The position numbers were made by a program, and so were the translations under genes. The notes beneath the pieces were generated by a model. That model did not search any database. It saw only the letters and a program-made list of their open reading frames with translations, and was not told the origin of the DNA. From Marinifilaceae bacterium (GTDB lineage: Bacteria; Bacteroidota; Bacteroidia; Bacteroidales; Marinifilaceae), in assembly GCA_016936255.1 (NCBI GenBank), contig JAFGYE010000101.1:1-48721 (forward strand): a DNA stretch of 48,721 bases, given 5' to 3'. Of the stretch, positions 44,098 through 48,721 are shown piece after piece; positions within the stretch are counted from its first letter, which is position 1; each line of letters starts with the position of its first letter.

Positions 44098-44572
44098 ATG
44101 AATACTTACAATACAAAAAAAGTCTGATCTTACTCCATTTTCATACATCCAGCCTAATAATTATTTGCTAACGCTTACTAATTAGATTTCTCAGCTGAAA
44201 TATTATACATTCATTTTATTAAATCACATCATCAGATGAATAAATGATTACTTCAGATTATGAAATGAATGGATCAGCTGTCATCTGATTGTATTGGATT
44301 TTCATCTGAAATGTTAAGGATTTCAGCAAATAGTTTGATTTATTCATCTGACAAGGCCATTTATTACGCAAACTATATTGTTTCATCTTCTGATATAGCA
44401 ATAACATCAGCAATCGTTCTGCAATCCGTAACTTAAAAGGGAAAACAACCCGGGACAACTACAGATTTGTAATCCAAATAAAATTTTAGAGGTAAAAATT
44501 CTAATCCGGAGGGACAAACGAATAAAAAAAGGACAGCAAATCTGCTATCCTTTCTATTCTTTTCAGAGTTTT
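44098..44572. other. 475-bp gene-free region with a cluster of CATCTGA motifs
   Basis: No gene is supported here; an open minus frame at 44258-44458 has no gene-like features. The segment 44190-44400 is dense in CATCTGA and its complement: tcagatgaa at 44232, tcatctga at 44281, ttcatctgaa at 44301, ttcatctgac at 44343, and looser copies such as cagctgaaa near 44193 and catcttctga at 44383. Confidence 0.55.
44524..44553 (-). terminator. Rho-independent terminator of the EFR1-type gene
   Basis: On the minus strand AAAGGATAGCA/TGCTGTCCTTT form an 11-bp stem with one G-U pair, followed by seven T. It lies 20 bp after the stop. Confidence 0.88.
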
Positions 44573-45352
44573 TTAGATAAAAAACACGGGTTCTTTGCGT
44601 TCCGAACAGTTTTCGAAGAGATTATTTGTTATCTGATTGATAAGCGGTGTATCAAAAATCCGGGCATCCTCCGGGCAGGCTTTAACACATGCACAACACC
44701 AAATACAAGCCTCTGCATTTGTAATTACTGCTTTGTTTACCTCAATAACATCAACCGGACAAACATCGGCACAAACACTGCACAAGGTACATTTTACGTC
44801 AATGGTTCTTGGTGACATTACCGGTGCATTTGGCAATTCTTTGTACGGATAATTACCAGAAACAGCTAATTCTGCACCTTCGTTCTTCTCCAATTTCGCC
44901 AAAATCTCTCCCGCAAATTGTTTTGCTTTTAGAAGATCGGTCTCATCAGGACGATTTTTTGCTATGGGTTTACTTTTGATTGAGTAAGAATGCTCTCCGA
45001 TAAAAGTGGCTGCGGCTACAGGTGTAAAACCTAATGCTGTACTTACATCTTTTAACTCAAGCAGAGCGTCATCGAAATCTCTGTTTCCATAAACCGCGAC
45101 TAAAACCACGGGTGTATTTTCAGCTTTAAATTTTTTCAATCGTGAAATTACTTCAACGGGCAAACGTCCTTTGTAAACAGGTACACCAATAATGGTTAAT
45201 TCGTTACCAAAATTCTTATCCTTAAAATTGGTTTGTGTAATATCAAACTCATTGATTTGTTTTGCTTCCAATCCCTGTCCAATGGCTTTAACTACTTTTC
45301 TACTTGTTCCTGTTGGAGAAAAGTAGATTAAATTAACTGATGGTAAATTCAT
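44573..45352 (-). CDS. EFR1-type flavodoxin fused to a two-cluster ferredoxin
   Basis: A 259-residue electron carrier. The N-terminal flavodoxin-like domain begins YFSPTGTSRKVVKAIGQGL, which carries the FMN phosphate loop, and includes VAVYGNRDFDDALLEL. The C-terminal domain has two 4Fe-4S motifs: Cys188, 191, 194 and 198 in CTLCSVCADVCP, and Cys216, 219 (or 220), 222 and 226 in CIWCCACVKACP. Proteins of this type move electrons from reduced ferredoxin to unknown partners in anaerobes. It has its own terminator, and no redox partner gene is adjacent. Confidence 0.9.
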   Translation of the reverse strand: MNLPSVNLIYFSPTGTSRKVVKAIGQGLEAKQINEFDITQTNFKDKNFGNELTIIGVPVYKGRLPVEVISRLKKFKAENTPVVLVAVYGNRDFDDALLELKDVSTALGFTPVAAATFIGEHSYSIKSKPIAKNRPDETDLLKAKQFAGEILAKLEKNEGAELAVSGNYPYKELPNAPVMSPRTIDVKCTLCSVCADVCPVDVIEVNKAVITNAEACIWCCACVKACPEDARIFDTPLINQITNNLFENCSERKEPVFFI

Positions 45353-45416
45353 AGAATATTCTTTGTTCGTGCTACTGCCCGAAGGTAGGAAGACTTACTA
45401 AGAATTTAGATTTTAT

Positions 45417-45451
45417 AAAAAAAAAAGGATAGCTTTAAATACTATCCTTTT
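45417..45451 (-). terminator. Rho-independent terminator of the TonB-dependent receptor gene
   Basis: On the minus strand AAAAGGATAG/CTATCCTTTT form a 10-bp stem with a 9-nt loop, followed by a T-run of about ten. It lies 44 bp after the stop. Confidence 0.88.
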
Positions 45452-45494
45452 CATAATTTAGGCAAAGTTTTTATTTTCCATGTGGGGATAAGGC

Positions 45495-47969
45495 TTACAT
45501 AAATCCACCGCCACCTTGTGTTTCGCGACTATCTCTTTGCTTTCTTCTTTTGGCCTTGTTCTTCCCACTGCCAAATTGGTACGAGAAGCCCAGGTATGCA
45601 GTCCGGCTTTCCCAATGGAACTCTCCTTCCTGGTTGTAAGGTACTTTTGAATCAAACTTAAACTTCATTCCTTCAAAAATATCGTTTACTCTAAAGGTTA
45701 GTGTTCCTTTTCCTTTCAGCACCGTATAACTTGCTCCTGTATTGATCATCCACATTGGATCCACTTTAAATTGTAAATCTTCGCCACCTCCGCGGTACAT
45801 TGCGAACAACTGAAATTTCAATTTTTTAGTAGCCGTAAAGCTATTGGACACCCGGGCATTGAAGGAACTGTTGGTAATCTCAAGGTTCTCTCCATTTGAA
45901 ACACCGGTTTCTTTCTGAATATACAAATCGGAACTTGCATTCATCGACCACCATTTAAAGAATTGATAATTTGCCGATAATTCTATTCCATAACGATCGT
46001 TACTATCGGTGTTGTAATACGACATCTCCACCTTTTCAACATCCAAAGGATCCTTATTTAGAACTCTGGAAATATTATCAGTAACACGTCTATAGAATGT
46101 ACCCAAAGTAACAGAACCTTTCTCAAGACCTTTTGTGTAATTAAATTCGAACGAATTTGTAAACTGAGGATTTAAATTAGGGTTACCAAAAGAACTAATC
46201 AGAGGCGTACTCCATTCTCTAATTGGGTTAACCTGCTGTATGGATGGTCTGTCGACCCTGCGGCTATAACTCAACTGAAATTGATTTTTTTCGCTGGGTG
46301 CAAAGGTGAAAAAAACGGATGGGTAAACTGTAAATTTACTATCTGTATACTTAGCACTTTCATCTCCTTTACTGAATTTTCCATCTACTTCGTACTGCTC
46401 TATTCTAGCACCCAGCTGCATTGAGAATTTATTCAACTTTTGATTTAAATTAACATATCCCGAATAAATGTTCCTATCGTATGTAAATGCTGAATTGGGC
46501 TTTAGAACAGTTTCAAACCAAGCTCCATCAGGAATTTTATTTCCCAAATTATCATATACAAATTCGTGCTGATTACTGGCTTTTGAATTTTCTGTATCGT
46601 TAATTCTAAGCTCCAAGCCCATTTCTAATTTTGTATTTTCTGATAATGGATTTGTATAATCTAAATTGAAAAGACTATTGGTATAATCATTTTTAACATC
46701 ATCCCGATAATTTGATGTCAAATCAGATAAGTTTAAAAGCTGCTTGCTGACTGCATCCTCCGGTGAATCACTTTTACTAAAGTTGCTTTCAAACTCCAGG
46801 CTATGGCCTTTCTTTTCGAAATCAATTTTATAGTTTAAATTATAGGTTCCCGTTGTATTGCTTGTATTTGATTCAAGCCGGCTATCATTATCCAGATTAT
46901 CCGCTCTAAAAATTTTTGTTGTCCCATTCATCAATCCATCGTGAAAATTCTGAGTGGTGTAAAAAGAAAGGGTGTTTTTATCATTTAAATAAATATCGGC
47001 TCCCACTTTTAACAACTGAGAGTTGTTATCGCTGTTAAATTCAAATTTTTGAAGAATATCATCAGCTAAAATAATCTCACCATCTGCATTTTCTGAATGT
47101 CTAAAAACTTCACCATAATTATTTCTTTTTCCTCCATTTGCACCAAAGTTTAAAAAGAAATTAACAGCTCCTGTTTTGTAATTTAAATCCAGAGAACCAT
47201 TAGCACGTGTGTTCTCTCCACGTGTTACGCCCAAATTCACATTCCCATTAAACCCAATATTTGCATTCTTATTCAATACAATATTTATAATACCACTCAT
47301 TCCTTCAGGATTATATTTTGCTGATGGATTGGTAATTAATTCAATGCTTTTAATTGAGGTAGAAGGTATCTGCTGCAACAATTGAGCTGCACTAATATTC
47401 GTCGGCTTACCATCCACCAATATTCTCACATTCTCGTTTCCTCTTAAGCTCACTGTTCCCGTTTGACTATCAACACTAACCGATTGCACATTGTTCAAAA
47501 CCTCTGAAGCTGTGGCTCCGGCAGCAGTTAAATCTTTACCAACGTTTATAACCTTTCTATCCACTTTCTGAGTTACGCTGGACAGCTCTGCTCTTACCGT
47601 TACTTCACCAAGAAGTTCAGTATCCTCTTCAAGTTCAACAGTTCCCAATTTATGTGCTGATATTTTGGATGAAAAATCAAATTTTCTAACATATGACTTG
47701 TAGCCCATGTATTGAATCTCAACTGTGTTTTTCCCTTCGGTAATTTTTTTAATAACAAACGTTCCTTTGTCATCTGTAATACCTCCGGTAATTATTTTAT
47801 TATTGACATCTCTTATCACCACATTTACATACGGTAGAGGTTCCTTTGTCTTTACATCAACAACAATACCTGTTAACGATCCATTTTTAATTTCCACCCC
47901 CATATCTGCTTGTGCGTAACTGGAAATACTGCATATCATTAATATGATTATCAATATTCTTTCTCTCAT
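45495..47969 (-). CDS. TonB-dependent outer membrane receptor (OMP_b-brl_3 type)
   Basis: An 824-residue outer membrane protein. A signal peptide ends at SYAQ (residue 20). A carboxypeptidase-regulatory-like domain follows at about 30-115 (GIVVDVKTKEPLPYVNVVIR, GTFVIKKI). The plug domain covers about 125-230, with VDSQTGTVSLRGNENVRILV, then DGKPTNIS, and ELITNPSAKYNPEGMSGIIN. The barrel ends in AYLGFSYQFGSG, after which a basic, Gly-rich tail, KNKAKRRKQRDSRETQ, extends beyond the usual last strand. There is no SusD partner, so the substrate (metal chelate, peptide or other) is unknown. Confidence 0.93.
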   Translation of the reverse strand: MRERILIIILMICSISSYAQADMGVEIKNGSLTGIVVDVKTKEPLPYVNVVIRDVNNKIITGGITDDKGTFVIKKITEGKNTVEIQYMGYKSYVRKFDFSSKISAHKLGTVELEEDTELLGEVTVRAELSSVTQKVDRKVINVGKDLTAAGATASEVLNNVQSVSVDSQTGTVSLRGNENVRILVDGKPTNISAAQLLQQIPSTSIKSIELITNPSAKYNPEGMSGIINIVLNKNANIGFNGNVNLGVTRGENTRANGSLDLNYKTGAVNFFLNFGANGGKRNNYGEVFRHSENADGEIILADDILQKFEFNSDNNSQLLKVGADIYLNDKNTLSFYTTQNFHDGLMNGTTKIFRADNLDNDSRLESNTSNTTGTYNLNYKIDFEKKGHSLEFESNFSKSDSPEDAVSKQLLNLSDLTSNYRDDVKNDYTNSLFNLDYTNPLSENTKLEMGLELRINDTENSKASNQHEFVYDNLGNKIPDGAWFETVLKPNSAFTYDRNIYSGYVNLNQKLNKFSMQLGARIEQYEVDGKFSKGDESAKYTDSKFTVYPSVFFTFAPSEKNQFQLSYSRRVDRPSIQQVNPIREWSTPLISSFGNPNLNPQFTNSFEFNYTKGLEKGSVTLGTFYRRVTDNISRVLNKDPLDVEKVEMSYYNTDSNDRYGIELSANYQFFKWWSMNASSDLYIQKETGVSNGENLEITNSSFNARVSNSFTATKKLKFQLFAMYRGGGEDLQFKVDPMWMINTGASYTVLKGKGTLTFRVNDIFEGMKFKFDSKVPYNQEGEFHWESRTAYLGFSYQFGSGKNKAKRRKQRDSRETQGGGGFM

Positions 47970-48637
47970 AATTAGTTTATTTACTTGGTTTGTTCTGTGG
48001 TTAATTAGACTACAATAAAAATTGAATGGTTACAAATAGATTTTTACAATTGTTCTGAACTACTACATTGGACTTAAGTTAAAGCCCCGGCAAAATGGCA
48101 TAAAACTCTATTTTAACACATATTGGATTTGCTTTATCACATATGATGCCGAAAAACGTATCAGTCACACAATCAACACAAAGAACCCAATTTAGTTTCA
48201 AAAGGAAACGTACGATAACGAACACACATTGTACGATTGTAACTTCTATTTTAAAAATAACAGGGAAGCACAAAGACAAGGCACTGTAAATAAATTTTCT
48301 CAAAGGGCTATCTGATACAAATGCTGTATGTTTTGTTTGCAAAAACGAATGAAGAGCAAATGGAAATATTCAACACCTTACAAGCCACCTGATGCAATTT
48401 GAGAAAAGCGAAAATGTGTAATTACCTGACAATTTATATTTGTAATTGAGACCTGAGCCACTAAAAATATTGATTGGCTTTTTTATCCGCCTAGCTGTTT
48501 ATTATAAGCAGGGTAAATAGCAAGTATTAGTAGTCTGTGATTCCTGTAATTTTTTTCTGCTGAAATGGAAATTCCTACGAAATAGATTTTTTTAGTATCA
48601 TTATTCAGATCCTGTAGATGACATATTAGTCTAATTT

Positions 48638-48674
48638 AAAGAGGATGTCTCATAACAAAGTAGACATCCTCTTT
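48638..48674. terminator. Strong hairpin terminator near the right edge
   Basis: AAAGAGGATGTCT/AGACATCCTCTTT form a perfect 13-bp stem with an 11-nt loop. It lies 25 bp after a minus-strand stop codon at 48700-48702. Similar GAGACATCCTC-type hairpins often follow transposase genes in this phylum, so an insertion sequence may begin here. Confidence 0.75.
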
Positions 48675-48699
48675 TTCATGATCTTTTGTTTTTTTGAGA

Positions 48700-48721
48700 T
48701 TAAACTGCCTTATACTGCTTA
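48700..48721 (-). CDS. Possible C-terminal end of a gene running off the right edge
   Basis: Only the last six codons are inside the window, reading KQYKAV and a TAA stop at 48702-48700. The strong terminator just downstream supports a real gene end. The product cannot be told; a transposase is one possibility. Confidence 0.35.

Larger units (their letters stand above)
47970..48721. other. 752-bp right-edge region with few features
   Basis: It lies upstream of the TonB-dependent receptor. An open minus frame of 87 codons at 48079-48342 lacks gene-like composition. A TATATTTG at 48435-48442 (plus) matches a -7 box but has no gene after it. A strong hairpin lies at 48638-48674 and the final codons of a minus-strand gene at 48700-48721. 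Confidence 0.5.

Noticed and set aside
48079-48342. 87-codon minus-strand ORF
   Set aside because: It is Cys- and Phe-rich with no domain, signal or promoter; composition is that of a random open frame.
48435-48480. TATATTTG box followed by an AGCCA/TGGCT hairpin with T-run, a possible tiny RNA
   Set aside because: The transcript would be only about 35 nt, the stem has 5 bp and there is no -33 element.

Overview
The window comes from a low-GC genome of the Bacteroidota, probably a marine or sediment member of the Marinilabiliales. This is inferred from a SusC/SusD pair, lipoprotein signals, several TAnnTTTG-type -7 promoter boxes, a very large repeat-rich secreted adhesin and several families typical of the phylum. 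Taxonomy was not tested by any search. No tRNA, rRNA or CRISPR array was seen.

Layout. (1) 1-3456, minus: the first 1152 residues of a giant modular surface protein that runs off the left edge. It carries 210-bp tandem repeats and two copies of a lectin-like block. (2) 4071-16854, plus: one polysaccharide utilization locus (PUL) encoding SusC, SusD, a double-LamG surface lipoprotein, a GH43 with F5/8C and Fn3 modules, a GH144-type enzyme, a secreted alpha/beta-hydrolase esterase and a GH3. It closes with a strong terminator. The enzyme set points to a beta-glucan, possibly a decorated beta-1,2-glucan. (3) 17074-20658, minus: a small XRE regulator, a 21-bp minisatellite and a membrane-spanning propeller/Y_Y_Y/LuxR-HTH regulator that probably controls the PUL. 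(4) 20782-30310, minus: RluF, a type-B carboxylesterase, a beta-carbonic anhydrase, a sulfurtransferase-glutaminase pair, a hybrid histidine kinase and PBP1C. (5) 30399-37913, minus: a bacterial alpha-2-macroglobulin paired with PBP1C, an RhlE helicase and a small SANT-like protein. (6) 38049-41101, minus: a TetR-controlled oxidoreductase group with two matching palindromic operators.

(7) 41324-42221: a DUF1287 gene interrupted by an 84-bp element flanked by ATGAAA direct repeats. Two further elements of the same design stand in tandem directly upstream of its start codon. This is the least explained structure in the window. (8) 42318-47969: aquaporin Z, an unrecognised 249-residue protein, a region dense in CATCTGA motifs, an EFR1-type flavodoxin-ferredoxin and a TonB-dependent receptor. 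The right edge holds a strong hairpin and the last codons of another minus-strand gene.

How the parts fit. The PUL proteins would bind and cut a glucan at the surface (LamG protein, SusD, GH144), remove side groups (GH43, esterase), import oligosaccharides (SusC) and reduce them to glucose (GH3). The convergent propeller regulator is the likely sensor. Most other genes are single housekeeping or stress units with their own promoter or terminator.
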